NCBI RefSeq assembly: GCF_004297125.1
Contig: NZ_SCVD01000028.1
Coordinates: 237,000-300,999, forward strand
DNA length: 64,000 nt
Direction of reading: 5' to 3'
From: Phenylobacterium sp.
GTDB lineage: Bacteria; Pseudomonadota; Alphaproteobacteria; Caulobacterales; Caulobacteraceae
The translations under genes were made by a program, and so were the position numbers. Position 1 is the first letter of the stretch. Each line of letters begins with the position of its first letter. Positions 32,814 to 41,619 of the stretch are shown one piece after another. The notes below the pieces were generated by a model. It was not told the origin of the DNA. It worked only from the letters and a program-made list of their open reading frames with translations, and did no database searches.

Positions 32814-33515
32814 TCAGTCGAGCGCCAGCAGCCGCAGCGCGCCGCGGTCGCAGCGGACCTGGACGGCGCGGCCGTGCAGGTCCGGGCCCCAGTTCTCCGC
32901 CGTGCGGTAGAGCTGGTCGACGCCCACCATCTCGGCTTCCAGCTTGCGGCAGAAGATGCGCGCGCCCTCGGTCTTGAGCCCGGCGATCGCGCGGCCGCGC
33001 AGGGCGCCGTAGACGTGGACCGACCCGCCGGCGATCACCTCGGCGCCCGAGGCCACCGGCCCCACGATCGTGATGTCGCCTTCCTCGAAGACGATCGACT
33101 GGCCGGATCGCACGGGCCGCTCGATCAGCAGCGAGGGGACGTGCGCGGGCGCAGGCGGCGGTGCGCCGGCCCTCGGGTTCAGCGGGACTTCGCGTCCGTG
33201 CAGGTTGGTGGCGAGGTCCGCCCAGGCGGTGCCGGCCAGGTGGGCCGGGCGGATGCCCTCGACGCCGGCGATCTTCATCCCGCGGGCGGCGAGGCCCTCC
33301 AGCACGACGGGAAAGGAGTCCTGGCCCACGGCTTCGAGCACGCCCGCCAGGTCGACCACCACCGGGCGGTCCGCGAAGAAGCCGGGGGCGCCGGCCAGCT
33401 GCCGGTCCAGGGCGGCGAACCAGTCGCCGAACGGGAACTCGGGCGCGACCACCATCGCCATGAAGCTGCGCCCGCGGATCCGGATCGTGGGGAGCGTAAT
33501 CGCCTCGGCGTCCAA
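32814..33515 (-). CDS. minC: Septum formation inhibitor MinC
   Basis: A 233-residue inhibitor of FtsZ assembly. The N-terminal FtsZ-binding domain (IRIRGRSFMAMVVAPE...DWFAALDRQL) and the C-terminal beta-helix dimerisation domain (IVGPVASGAEVIAGGSVHVYGALRGRAIAG) are readable, joined by a Pro/Ala linker at about 115-135. The start is taken as TTG at 33515, five bases after GGGAGG. An in-frame ATG at 33596 would add 27 residues outside the domain. First gene of minC-minD-minE. Confidence 0.9.
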   Translation of the reverse strand: MDAEAITLPTIRIRGRSFMAMVVAPEFPFGDWFAALDRQLAGAPGFFADRPVVVDLAGVLEAVGQDSFPVVLEGLAARGMKIAGVEGIRPAHLAGTAWADLATNLHGREVPLNPRAGAPPPAPAHVPSLLIERPVRSGQSIVFEEGDITIVGPVASGAEVIAGGSVHVYGALRGRAIAGLKTEGARIFCRKLEAEMVGVDQLYRTAENWGPDLHGRAVQVRCDRGALRLLALD

Positions 33516-33659
33516 TAGGGCCTCCCTGCGCGTACAAGACGGCAGGCCCGCGCCCGCCCCCGCTGGAAGGGCCCGAATCCGTGATTCGTGAGGCATTACT
33601 GAGGCTAAGGCCCCGCTTGCCGCCGCAGAAAAGCCGTCATGAGGCGAAGCTTGGGGGCG

Positions 33660-34673
33660 TCAGGCCGCGCGCGGCGCGGGGCGGATCTGTTCGAAGGTAA
33701 ACTGTCGCGGGGCCTTGTCGGGCCGCCAGCGGACCAGGCGGGTCCCGTGCCGGAAGCGGTCGCCGGTGACCTGGTCGTAGCGGACCTCGACCACCAGCTC
33801 CGGCCTCAGCGGGACCCATTCGCCGGTGCGTTCCGTGCTCCAGCGGCTGGGGCCGCCGGGGGCGTCGCCGGTGAAGCCCTCACCCTTCAGCGCCAGCAGG
33901 CGTTTCGTCAGCTCCGGGCGCTCGGCGTGCTTGATCGTCGAGGTGAAACCCACGTGATCCAGGCGGCCCGCCTCGTCGTAGAGCCCGAGCAGCAGCGAGC
34001 CGACCAGCTTCGTGCCCTCGGCGTAGCGGAAGCCGCCCACCACGCAGTCGGCGGTGCGGATGGTCTTGATCTTCAGCATCGCCCGCTCTCCGGGGACGTA
34101 CGGGCCGTCCAGGCGCTTGGCCACCACGCCGTCCAGCGACGCGCCGGCGTCCTCAAGCCAGGCGCGGGCTTCCGCCCGGTCGGTCGTGCCGGGCGACAAG
34201 CGCACCGCCGGCGCCTTGCCGAAGCGCCTGAACAGCGCCTCCAGCGCCCGGCGCCGTTCGGCCAGCGGCGCTTCGGCGAGCGACCCGCCCTTCGCGTCCA
34301 TCAGGCAGTCGAACAGCATGAAGGTCGCCGGCTGCTCGGCCGCCAGCTTGCGCACCCGGCTCTCGGCGGGGTGCAGCCGCATCTGCAGCGCCCCGAATGA
34401 CGGCTGGCCCTCCACGGCGATGGTCAGCTCGCCATCGACCACGAACCGCTCGACGGGCAAGGCCCGCAACACCGCGATGATGTCCGGGAAGAAGCGGTTG
34501 AGCGGCTTGCCGGACTTGGCCTTGAGCAGCACCTCGGCGCCGGATCGGTAGGCCAGGCAGCGGAAGCCGTCCCACTTGGGTTCGAACCGCCAGCCGGGTT
34601 CCGCCGGGATCTCCGCGACCAGTTTGGCCTCCATGGGCGCGAGATCGAGCGGCACGGGCAGGTCGGAGAGCAT
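33660..34673 (-). CDS. ATP-dependent DNA ligase, LigC/LigD-ligase type
   Basis: A 337-residue ligase. The adenylation motif is EPKWDGFRCLAYR (catalytic Lys about residue 34). Later motifs include VVDGELTI, the FMLFDCL segment, LDGVVAKRLDGPYVPGER and MLKIKTIRTADCVVGG (motifs III to V). An OB-fold domain follows. It corresponds to the stand-alone ligase domain seen in LigC and at the end of LigD; no Ku, polymerase or phosphoesterase domain is adjacent. It may act in break repair or base-excision repair; this is inference. Confidence 0.9.
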   Translation of the reverse strand: MLSDLPVPLDLAPMEAKLVAEIPAEPGWRFEPKWDGFRCLAYRSGAEVLLKAKSGKPLNRFFPDIIAVLRALPVERFVVDGELTIAVEGQPSFGALQMRLHPAESRVRKLAAEQPATFMLFDCLMDAKGGSLAEAPLAERRRALEALFRRFGKAPAVRLSPGTTDRAEARAWLEDAGASLDGVVAKRLDGPYVPGERAMLKIKTIRTADCVVGGFRYAEGTKLVGSLLLGLYDEAGRLDHVGFTSTIKHAERPELTKRLLALKGEGFTGDAPGGPSRWSTERTGEWVPLRPELVVEVRYDQVTGDRFRHGTRLVRWRPDKAPRQFTFEQIRPAPRAA

Positions 34674-34694
34674 GCCGTCAGAAGCGGCGCCGGC

Positions 34695-35027
34695 TCAGCT
34701 GCGTTCCACGGGCTCCACCAGGAAGTGGCGGCCTTCCTTGTCCTCGATCTCCACCACCCAGACGTCGGGGTCGATGCGGATCGCGCGCTCGATGTAGCGA
34801 TCCAGGTCGGGCTCCTCGCGCGAGGCCGCCGGCTCCATCCAGATGCGCTCGCCGTCGCCGCGGGTGGCCTCTGACAGCAGCCGCGCCTCGCCGGTCGAGC
34901 GGTTCAGCACCTTGACCAGCACGGCGCCGGCGCGCGGATCGCCCTTGCGCGCCACCACGGCGAAGCCCCCGCCGATCTCGACGCGGCGGATCAGGGCGCC
35001 GACCCAGATATCGGTGGAAAGCAGCAT
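34695..35027 (-). CDS. DUF1491-family protein
   Basis: A 110-residue soluble protein. The pattern WVGALIRRVEIGGGFAVVARKGDPRAGAVLVKV followed by RIDPDVWVVEIED fits the DUF1491 family of alphaproteobacteria, whose function is unknown. It ends 21 bases before the ligase start on the same strand, so the two may be co-transcribed. The ATG at 35027 is the only good start. Confidence 0.8.
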   Translation of the reverse strand: MLLSTDIWVGALIRRVEIGGGFAVVARKGDPRAGAVLVKVLNRSTGEARLLSEATRGDGERIWMEPAASREEPDLDRYIERAIRIDPDVWVVEIEDKEGRHFLVEPVERS

Positions 35028-35155
35028 GCGGGGGAGTTAGCGCGTCCTGGCGGCGCGGGAAATCGTTAACCCTGAACGTCCACGCGGCCTCAACCCCGCA
35101 TCGTTAGACCTGCCGGCTCAGACGGCCAGAACAGGCCGCGTCAGATGGTGGACCT

Positions 35156-36049
35156 ATGGCGAGCACGCGCAGAAGCGCGATGCCGGCGTTTCGACGGATG
35201 GGGTTGCTGGGTGTGGTGCTGGCCGCCACGCCCCTGGCTGCGTTGGCGCAGCCGGCCGACCTGTTCTTCGAACGTACGGTGATGACCGCGGCGGATGGAC
35301 GCTGCGGCCTGTTCACGCCCGAGGTGTCCGCCGCGCTGGCCGCCGGCGCCGCCCAGGCGCGGGGCGCGGCCCTGCGCGCCGGCGACGACCTGAGGTCGCT
35401 GGCCGACCGGGAAGCCGCCGCCCGACGCTACGCCGGCCAGCTCAACTGCAAGAGCCCCAAGGTGCTGGCCGAGGCCGCCCGCGTGCAGCAGGCCTTCTCG
35501 GGCTATGCCCGCGTCACCCGCATGACCTATCCCGGCGACGCCGCCGACTGGCGCGCCGACCGCGGGACCGGCAAGGTCGCGCGCTGGCGCCTGGCGCAGG
35601 ACGCGGCCTTGGCCGGCGGTCGCCTGACCTTCGGCCTGGCGGGCCGGGAAGGCGCCAACGCGCTGGTGGCGGTGGCCGACTTCGCCGACGGGCAGACGCC
35701 CTATGCCGCGCGACTGGTGTTCCGCGACGCGACCCGCACCCTGGGCCCCTATCTGGACATCCGCGGCAAGGCCGCCCCGCTCAGCCGCAAGCTGCCGCCG
35801 CGCGGCGCCACGCGGGCCTATATGGCCGAGGCGCGCAGCGAGGCCGACGAGATGCTGCTGCCCAAGGGCTCCGAGGACGGGTGGGCCTTCCGCTTCCCCG
35901 CCGCGGCCGCCCAGGCGCTGGCCGACCTGGACCCGCGCGAAGCCATCGCGGTGGAGTTCCTGTTCCCGGGGGAGCGGGTGCGAACGGCCTATGTGGAGGT
36001 GGGCGACTTCGCCGCCGGCCGCGCTTTCCTGCAGGTCGCGTCCCGGTAG
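35156..36049 (+). CDS. Exported hypothetical protein
   Basis: A 297-residue protein with a long basic N-region and signal peptide (cleavage probable after ALAQ near 32; a later ATG, M16, gives a shorter N-region). The mature part has two conserved-looking cysteines (RCGLF and LNCKSPKVL) that could form a disulfide, then a beta-rich domain (LTFGLAGREGANALVAVADF). No family is recognised. It stands alone between convergent or divergent neighbours, with its own upstream region. Confidence 0.72.
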   Translation: MASTRRSAMPAFRRMGLLGVVLAATPLAALAQPADLFFERTVMTAADGRCGLFTPEVSAALAAGAAQARGAALRAGDDLRSLADREAAARRYAGQLNCKSPKVLAEAARVQQAFSGYARVTRMTYPGDAADWRADRGTGKVARWRLAQDAALAGGRLTFGLAGREGANALVAVADFADGQTPYAARLVFRDATRTLGPYLDIRGKAAPLSRKLPPRGATRAYMAEARSEADEMLLPKGSEDGWAFRFPAAAAQALADLDPREAIAVEFLFPGERVRTAYVEVGDFAAGRAFLQVASR

Positions 36050-36191
36050 GACCCGGACGGACGCAGGCGTCCAGGCGCGCCGACCGCCTGAGATGGATAT
36101 GGGGCCAAACTAAATAAGTTCAAGAATTGCGGGGTCTCGACCTGCAAGCCTATGAAATCCCGTCAAAATCACGAACAACGGGAGCGGTGCG

Positions 36192-37667
36192 ATGGCCCAG
36201 CGGGATGCCGATGTCTTGATCGCGGGCGCGGGCCCGACAGGCCTGATGCTGGCCGCCGAACTGGCCTTGGCCGGCGTCGAGGTCGCGGTCGTGGAACGCC
36301 GCGCCGACCCGAACCTCGCCGGCTCCCGCGCCGGCGGCCTGCATTCACGCTCCATCGAGGTCCTCGACCAGCGCGGCGTGGCCGACCGCTTCCTCTCGCA
36401 GGGACAGGCGGCGCAGGTCGCCGGGTTCGCCTGGATCCCCCTGGACATCAGCGACTTCCCTACCCGGCACAACTATGGCCTGGCGCTGTGGCAGAACCAC
36501 ATCGAGCGCATCCTGGCCGAGTGGGTTGGCGAGCTGCCGGTGACGATCCACCGGGGGTTGGAGGTGACGGGCTTCGCGCAGGATGGCGCCGGCGTCGACG
36601 TCCAGCTCTCCGACGGCCGGTCGCTCCGGGCGGACTATCTCGTCGGATGCGACGGCGGACGCAGCCGGGTCCGCAAGGCCGCCGGCATCGCGTTCTGCGG
36701 CTGGGACGCGACGATCAGCCACCTGATCGCCGAAGTCGAAGTCGCCCAGGAGCCGGAATGGGGGCTGCGTCACGACGCCATGGGCATTCATGGCCTCAGC
36801 CGGCTGGGGGACGGAGGACCGGTGCGGGTCATGGTGACCGAACAGCAGCTCGGCCGCACGGAAGAGCCCAGCCTGCACGACCTCAGCCAGGCGCTGATCG
36901 CCGTCTATGGGACCGACTACGGAATCCACAGTCCGATCTGGATCTCCAGGTTCACTGACGCGGCCCGGCAGGCGGCCTCCTACCGCCAGGGACGGGTGCT
37001 GCTCGCCGGCGACGCGGCGCATGTGCACTATCCGACGGGCGGACAGGGCCTCAACACCGGCCTCCAGGATGCGGTGAACCTGGGATGGAAGCTGGCCCAG
37101 GTGGTCAAGGCGACGTCGCCGGCAAGCCTGCTCGACAGCTATCAGGCCGAGCGTCATCCGGTCGCCGCCCGCGTGCTGCACAACACCATGGCGCAGGTCG
37201 CACTGCTCGGCCGCGTGGACGACCGCACCAAGGCCTTGCGCGGAATCGTCGCCGAACTTCTCGGCACGGACGAGGCCCGCAGACGACTGGCGGCGGAGAT
37301 GACGGGCCTGGGCGTCCGCTACGACCTCGGCGACGGACACCCGCTGCTCGGGCGCCGTATGCCCGATCTCGACCTGGCCACCGCCAGCGGGCCGCTGCGG
37401 GTCTTCGCGCTGCTGCACAGCGCCCGCCCGGTGCTGCTCAACCTCGGTGAGCCCGGGGCCTGCGAGATCGCGCCGTGGGCGGATCGGGTCCGGCTGGTCG
37501 AGGCCGCGTACGAGGGCCCGTGGGAGCTTCCGGCGGTCGGGCCGGTCCCGGCGCCGGCCGCGGTGCTGATCCGGCCCGACGGGCACGTGGCCTGGGTCGG
37601 CGACCGCCAGGCCCAAGGCCTTCACGACGCGCTTGCCACCTGGTTCGGGCCGCCCGCGACGGCGTAG
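36192..37667 (+). CDS. FAD-dependent aromatic monooxygenase
   Basis: A 491-residue flavoprotein of the p-hydroxybenzoate hydroxylase group, closest in style to polyketide and rifampicin hydroxylases. The FAD motif is ADVLIAGAGPTGLMLAAELAL (GxGxxG, residue 12 on), the DG motif is YLVGCDGGRSRVRKAAG, and the second FAD motif is VLLAGDAAHVHYPTGGQGLNTG. A thioredoxin-like C-terminal domain (about 390-491) follows, as in that group. It would hydroxylate an aromatic compound using NAD(P)H and oxygen. No pathway genes are beside it, so the substrate, possibly a xenobiotic or antibiotic, is open. Confidence 0.88.
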   Translation: MAQRDADVLIAGAGPTGLMLAAELALAGVEVAVVERRADPNLAGSRAGGLHSRSIEVLDQRGVADRFLSQGQAAQVAGFAWIPLDISDFPTRHNYGLALWQNHIERILAEWVGELPVTIHRGLEVTGFAQDGAGVDVQLSDGRSLRADYLVGCDGGRSRVRKAAGIAFCGWDATISHLIAEVEVAQEPEWGLRHDAMGIHGLSRLGDGGPVRVMVTEQQLGRTEEPSLHDLSQALIAVYGTDYGIHSPIWISRFTDAARQAASYRQGRVLLAGDAAHVHYPTGGQGLNTGLQDAVNLGWKLAQVVKATSPASLLDSYQAERHPVAARVLHNTMAQVALLGRVDDRTKALRGIVAELLGTDEARRRLAAEMTGLGVRYDLGDGHPLLGRRMPDLDLATASGPLRVFALLHSARPVLLNLGEPGACEIAPWADRVRLVEAAYEGPWELPAVGPVPAPAAVLIRPDGHVAWVGDRQAQGLHDALATWFGPPATA

Positions 37668-37685
37668 CGCGCCGGTTCGAGGGCG

Positions 37686-39335
37686 CTAATTCGCCTTGCG
37701 GAACATCGGCGTCGCGACCGTGGCCGGCGCCAGCACCGGCATGCGGATGGTGACGGTCGTCCCCTCGCCCACTGTGCTTTCCACCGTCATGTCGCCGCCG
37801 TGCAGGCGGGCGAAGGCGCGCACCAGCGACAGGCCCAGGCCGGAACCCGCGGCGCGTTGTCCGGCGTCGCCGGCCTGTTCGTAGGGCCGGCCCAGCCGCT
37901 GCAGGTCGTCCTGGGCGATGCCGACGCCGGTGTCGGCCACCACCAGTTCCAGGATGTCGTCGCTTCCCTGGACGGTGACCGTCACCGACCCGCCGCGCGG
38001 CGTGAACTTGAGCGCGTTCGAGATCAGGTTGAGCGCGATCTGCTTCAGCGCGCGCTTGTCGGCGTCGGCGTGGAGCGGCCCGATCGGCAGGACGCCGCGC
38101 AGGTTGACGCCCGCCCGGTCGGCCTGGCCGCGCATCAGCCGCAGCACCGCGGACACGGCGTCGCGGGCGTCGAAGCTCTCGATGGAGAGCTCGAACCGCT
38201 CGGCCTCGATCTTGGACATGTCGAGGACGTCGTTGATGAGCTCCAGCAGGTGCGTGCCGCTCTCGTGGATCAGCTCGGCGTATTCGGCGTAGCGGTCGCC
38301 CAGCGGGCCGAACAGCCGCTGCCGCATGATGTCGGAGAAGCCCATGATGGCGTTCAGCGGCGTGCGCAGCTCGTGGCTCATATTGGCCAGGAAGCGGGAC
38401 TTGCCGGCGTTCTGCTGCTCGGCCGCCACGCGTTCGGCCTCGAGGCGGCGCTCGCGGATGGACTGCTCGCGCGCGTCGCGGACGGCGGCCACGAAGCGGT
38501 CGGCGCCGGCGGCGCGCAGGGAGATCTCCAGCGATCCCTCGGGGTCACCGGTCGGGGCCACATAGACCGAGGCCTTGCCGTCGCGGGCGACGGCGTGCAG
38601 GGCGGCGGCCAGGATCGGCAAGTCGTCCTCGGCCACCAGGTGACCCAGGCTACGGCCCTCGATCTGCCCCGGCGCCTGGCCGGCGACGGCGGCGCCGGCG
38701 GCGTTCAGCACCCGGCCGCTGCGTTCGACCAGCGCCAGCAGCAGCGGCTGGCCGTCCAGCAGGGCCAGCACCTGGTCGGCGCGCTGGCTTCGACGGCTGT
38801 CACGCTGCGCGGCGCCCTGGAAGCCGATCAGCCCCGTGGCGAAGCCCAGCGTCACCGTCCCCAGCGAGAGCAGCCCCAGCCAGGGCGCGACGGCCGGCGC
38901 GGCGACCGGGAGCGGCAGCAGGACCGCATCCAGCGCCGAGACCGCGGCGGCGGCCAGCGAGGCCGCGGCGCCCAGCGCCAGAGTCTCGCGGTTGCGGAAG
39001 GCGGCGGCGGCGGCGGCGGGCGCCAGGCACCAGGCGGCCAGCGGCCCGGCCGTTCCGCCGGTCAGATGGCAGGCCGCGGCGCCCGCGGCGCCCCAAATCA
39101 GCACAGAAACCGTCCGGCCGGGACTCCCCATCATGGACAGCAAGGCGCCCAGCATGGCCGCCACGCCGCCGACGCCCAGCGCCAGCAGTTCCGGCCCCAC
39201 GGGCAGGGTTCCCTGGAGGGTCAGGCCCCCGATCGTGGCGGCGACCGCGAGCGCCCAGGCCGCATGCCACAGGACTCCCGGCGCCGCATCGCTGCGGCGG
39301 CGCGCTTTCGGAGATGTGGCGTGGGCCCCGGCCAT
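37686..39335 (-). CDS. divJ: DivJ-like membrane histidine kinase
   Basis: A 549-residue kinase. Five or six hydrophobic segments occupy residues 24-172, then a PAS-like domain (about 185-285), a coiled coil, and the phosphoacceptor helix FLANMSHELRTPLNAIMGFSDIM (His321). The ATPase region has LNLISNALKFTPRGG, VADTGVGIAQ and GSGLGLSLVRAFARLHGG. Architecture, length and the wording around His321 fit DivJ, the stalked-pole kinase acting on DivK and PleD in Caulobacter. Other PleC/DivJ family members share much of this, so the symbol is a best estimate. It diverges from a PleC-like kinase. Confidence 0.75.
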   Translation of the reverse strand: MAGAHATSPKARRRSDAAPGVLWHAAWALAVAATIGGLTLQGTLPVGPELLALGVGGVAAMLGALLSMMGSPGRTVSVLIWGAAGAAACHLTGGTAGPLAAWCLAPAAAAAAFRNRETLALGAAASLAAAAVSALDAVLLPLPVAAPAVAPWLGLLSLGTVTLGFATGLIGFQGAAQRDSRRSQRADQVLALLDGQPLLLALVERSGRVLNAAGAAVAGQAPGQIEGRSLGHLVAEDDLPILAAALHAVARDGKASVYVAPTGDPEGSLEISLRAAGADRFVAAVRDAREQSIRERRLEAERVAAEQQNAGKSRFLANMSHELRTPLNAIMGFSDIMRQRLFGPLGDRYAEYAELIHESGTHLLELINDVLDMSKIEAERFELSIESFDARDAVSAVLRLMRGQADRAGVNLRGVLPIGPLHADADKRALKQIALNLISNALKFTPRGGSVTVTVQGSDDILELVVADTGVGIAQDDLQRLGRPYEQAGDAGQRAAGSGLGLSLVRAFARLHGGDMTVESTVGEGTTVTIRMPVLAPATVATPMFRKAN

Positions 39336-39492
39336 GGCTCGTCTATGAACCCCCGTCAGGTTCGAGACCCGAGCCTACTTGCCGCAGGGGATTCGCGCGA
39401 GCGCGCGCATCCGCACAGCGTCGGCTGCAAGACTTTCGTAAGCGGCATGCGCCACCTTGCAGACCCCGATCGAGCAGGCGCACCGCCGTTAC

Positions 39493-40251
39493 ATGCCTCA
39501 CGAGGCCCATCCTCCCGCTGGCGCAAAGCTGCGCACGCACGCCCGATACGAGGCGGCCATGGACGAGCGGAAGCGCTCGTTCCTGAGGATGGTCAGCCAT
39601 GAGCTGCGCACGCCGTTAAACTCCATCCTGGGGTTCTCCGAGATTCTCACTGCGGAACTGTACGGCCCCCTTGGAGCTTCGCAGTACAAGGAATATGCCG
39701 CGATCATCCACGGCAGCGGCCAAAAGCTGCTGAAACTTGTGAATCAGGTCCTCGAGATCGCCCGCCTGGAAGGTCGGACCATCGAGTTCGACGCCGATTG
39801 CGAGCCACTCGAACCCGCCCTGGACGATGCGCTGACAGCCCTGGCGCCGGATCTGGCGGCGCGCGACGTCCGCGTCGAGGTCCTGGGCCGTGGCGGCCTG
39901 CCCGCCGTGACCGCCGACGGGCGGGGCCTGCGCTCGGTGCTGACCCACCTGCTTCACAACGCCATCGTCTTCTCCCCGGAGGGCGGCTGCGTGCGCGTCT
40001 CCACCGCCGTCGACAACGGCGTGGTCGAGATTCTGATCCGGGACGAGGGCGACGGCATCGACCCCGCCGAGCTCCAACGCCTGATGGCGCCCTTCGAGCA
40101 GGGCGAGAACGCGCTGATCCGCAAGGCGGAGGGCGCGGGCCTGGGCTTGCCGATCGCCGACCTCACCTGCGCGGCCATGGGCGGGCGGCTGCGGCTGACG
40201 TCCGCCGCGGGCGAGGGCCTGACCGCCGAGGTGCGGCTGCTGATCGGGTGA
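39493..40251 (+). CDS. Cytoplasmic PleC/DivJ-like histidine kinase core
   Basis: A 252-residue kinase with no sensor domain. It starts almost directly with the dimerisation helix FLRMVSHELRTPLNSILGFSEIL (His36), then VLEIARLEG and an ATPase domain with LLHNAIVFSPEGG, IRDEGDGIDP and GAGLGLPIADL. The wording is that of the PleC/DivJ family, which can phosphorylate or dephosphorylate DivK-like receivers. The ATG at 39493 is used; a TTG at 39457 is possible. It is transcribed away from the DivJ-like gene, with sufE 41 bases downstream. Confidence 0.82.
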   Translation: MPHEAHPPAGAKLRTHARYEAAMDERKRSFLRMVSHELRTPLNSILGFSEILTAELYGPLGASQYKEYAAIIHGSGQKLLKLVNQVLEIARLEGRTIEFDADCEPLEPALDDALTALAPDLAARDVRVEVLGRGGLPAVTADGRGLRSVLTHLLHNAIVFSPEGGCVRVSTAVDNGVVEILIRDEGDGIDPAELQRLMAPFEQGENALIRKAEGAGLGLPIADLTCAAMGGRLRLTSAAGEGLTAEVRLLIG

Positions 40252-40292
40252 TGGCGGTTGCGGGGCCCGCGCCCAGCCCCTAAGTCGCCGCC

Positions 40293-40715
40293 ATGGGCAT
40301 CGACGACGCGCTTTCCGAGCTCAAGGACGAGTTCGAGCTCCTGGGCGACTGGGAAGAGCGCTACCGCTACGTGATCGAACTGGGCAAGGACCTGGCCCCG
40401 CTCAGCGACGCCGAGCGGACCGAGGCGCACAAGGTGCGCGGCTGCGCGAGCCAGGTCTGGCTGGTCACCGAACCCCAGGCCGACGGGACGCTGCGCTTCC
40501 GCGGCGATTCCGACGCCCACATCGTGCGCGGCCTGATCGCCGTCCTGTTCCGCCTGTACTCGGGCCGCGCGCCGTCCGAGATCCTGGCCTTCGACGCCAA
40601 CGCCGCCTTCGCCCAGCTGGGGCTGGCGGGCGCCCTGTCGGCGCAGCGGTCGAACGGCCTGGCCTCGATGGTGGCGCGGATCCGCCGAGACGCCGAGGCG
40701 GCCCGGGCGGCCTGA
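40293..40715 (+). CDS. sufE: Cysteine desulfurase activator SufE
   Basis: A 140-residue sulfur-transfer protein that takes persulfide from SufS for iron-sulfur cluster assembly. The acceptor Cys51 lies in HKVRGCASQVW, the same position as in E. coli SufE. The rest (FRGDSDAHIVRGLIAVLFRLYSGR) follows the family. The suf operon itself is not here. Confidence 0.95.
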   Translation: MGIDDALSELKDEFELLGDWEERYRYVIELGKDLAPLSDAERTEAHKVRGCASQVWLVTEPQADGTLRFRGDSDAHIVRGLIAVLFRLYSGRAPSEILAFDANAAFAQLGLAGALSAQRSNGLASMVARIRRDAEAARAA

Positions 40716-40804
40716 GGCTCCGCCATCTGGCTCGGCGGGCGCCGCAGGCGCTGTCCAGTTTATCCACGAATCTTATCGGCGCTGACGCGCCCTCGCGGCC
40801 AGGC

Positions 40805-41275
40805 CTACTGCCGCGTCAGGGCGGCCTGCAGGTCGAGGTCCATGCGGTCGAAGCCCTCGTTCGTGCCGTGGATGCGCTCCTCGCGCTCGTCGTAGCCGTC
40901 CAGGAAGGCGACCTGCTCGGTGAACACCATCCGCGTGCCCCGGCCGCCGGGCGCGAACTCCACCGTGACCAGCGACACGGAGGTGCGCCGCTCGCCCACG
41001 AGATAGTCGTAGGCGTAGATGATCCGCTGCTCCGGCAGGATCTCGATGAAGCGCGCCTCGACCACGAAGACCGCGCCGTCTGGGCCGGTCATCCGGTTGA
41101 GCTCCAGGCCGCCCGGCCGGAAGTCCAGGACATGCTCGCGCAACATGCTGGGATGGCACTCGGTCCAGCGCCGCTTGGCGACGGGGTCGGACCAAGCGCG
41201 GAACACCGCGGCCGGCGACGCGGGCATGTCACGGACGATGGTGAAGCTGGTGTGAACCGCCGAACGGTCGGTCAT
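40805..41275 (-). CDS. AHSA1/SRPBCC-domain protein
   Basis: A 156-residue protein with the START-like AHSA1 fold: VRDMPASPAAVFRAWSDPVAKRRW at the N-terminus, then alternating strands (FEPGG-like DFRPGG, RTSVSLVTVEF) and a closing helix. Such proteins bind hydrophobic ligands and are often encoded with an ArsR regulator, as here: the start overlaps the arsR stop by 4 bases. The ligand is unknown. Confidence 0.88.
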   Translation of the reverse strand: MTDRSAVHTSFTIVRDMPASPAAVFRAWSDPVAKRRWTECHPSMLREHVLDFRPGGLELNRMTGPDGAVFVVEARFIEILPEQRIIYAYDYLVGERRTSVSLVTVEFAPGGRGTRMVFTEQVAFLDGYDEREERIHGTNEGFDRMDLDLQAALTRQ

Positions 41276-41619
41276 GGGGCCTCTCCTTCCGCCGTCTGCG
41301 CCAGAAGATAGCGCTCAAGCTGGTCGAATTGGGCCTCGTAGCGCGCCTTCCTGGCCGCCGCCCACGCCTCGACCTGGGCCAGGGCGGCCGGCGCCAGGCT
41401 GTAGGTGCGCACCCGGCCGGTCTTCTGCGAGGTGACCACGCCGCCGGCCTGCAGCACCGCCAGGTGTTTCACCACCGACGGCAGGGCCATGCGGAGCGGC
41501 TGGGCCAGCTCCGACACCGAGGCCGGCCCCCGGCTCAGGCGGTCGATCATCCCGCGCCGACTGGTGTCGGCCAGGGCGTGGAACAACCGGTCGAGGCCGA
41601 TCTCGCCGTGCATCGTCAC
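41272..41619 (-). CDS. ArsR-family winged-helix regulator
   Basis: A 115-residue repressor-type protein. Its helix-turn-helix reads LFHALADTSRRGMIDRLSRGPASVSELAQPLRMALPSVVKHLAVLQAGGVV. The metal-binding ELCVCDL motif of arsenic sensors is lacking, so it is not a metal sensor of that type. The GTG at 41619 overlaps the GST stop; ATG two codons in is an alternative. It probably controls its own GST-arsR-AHSA1 operon. Confidence 0.9.
   Translation of the reverse strand: MTMHGEIGLDRLFHALADTSRRGMIDRLSRGPASVSELAQPLRMALPSVVKHLAVLQAGGVVTSQKTGRVRTYSLAPAALAQVEAWAAARKARYEAQFDQLERYLLAQTAEGEAP

Noticed and set aside
40716..40804. Terminator or small RNA between sufE and the AHSA1 gene
   Set aside because: No convincing stem with a T-rich tail was found on either strand.
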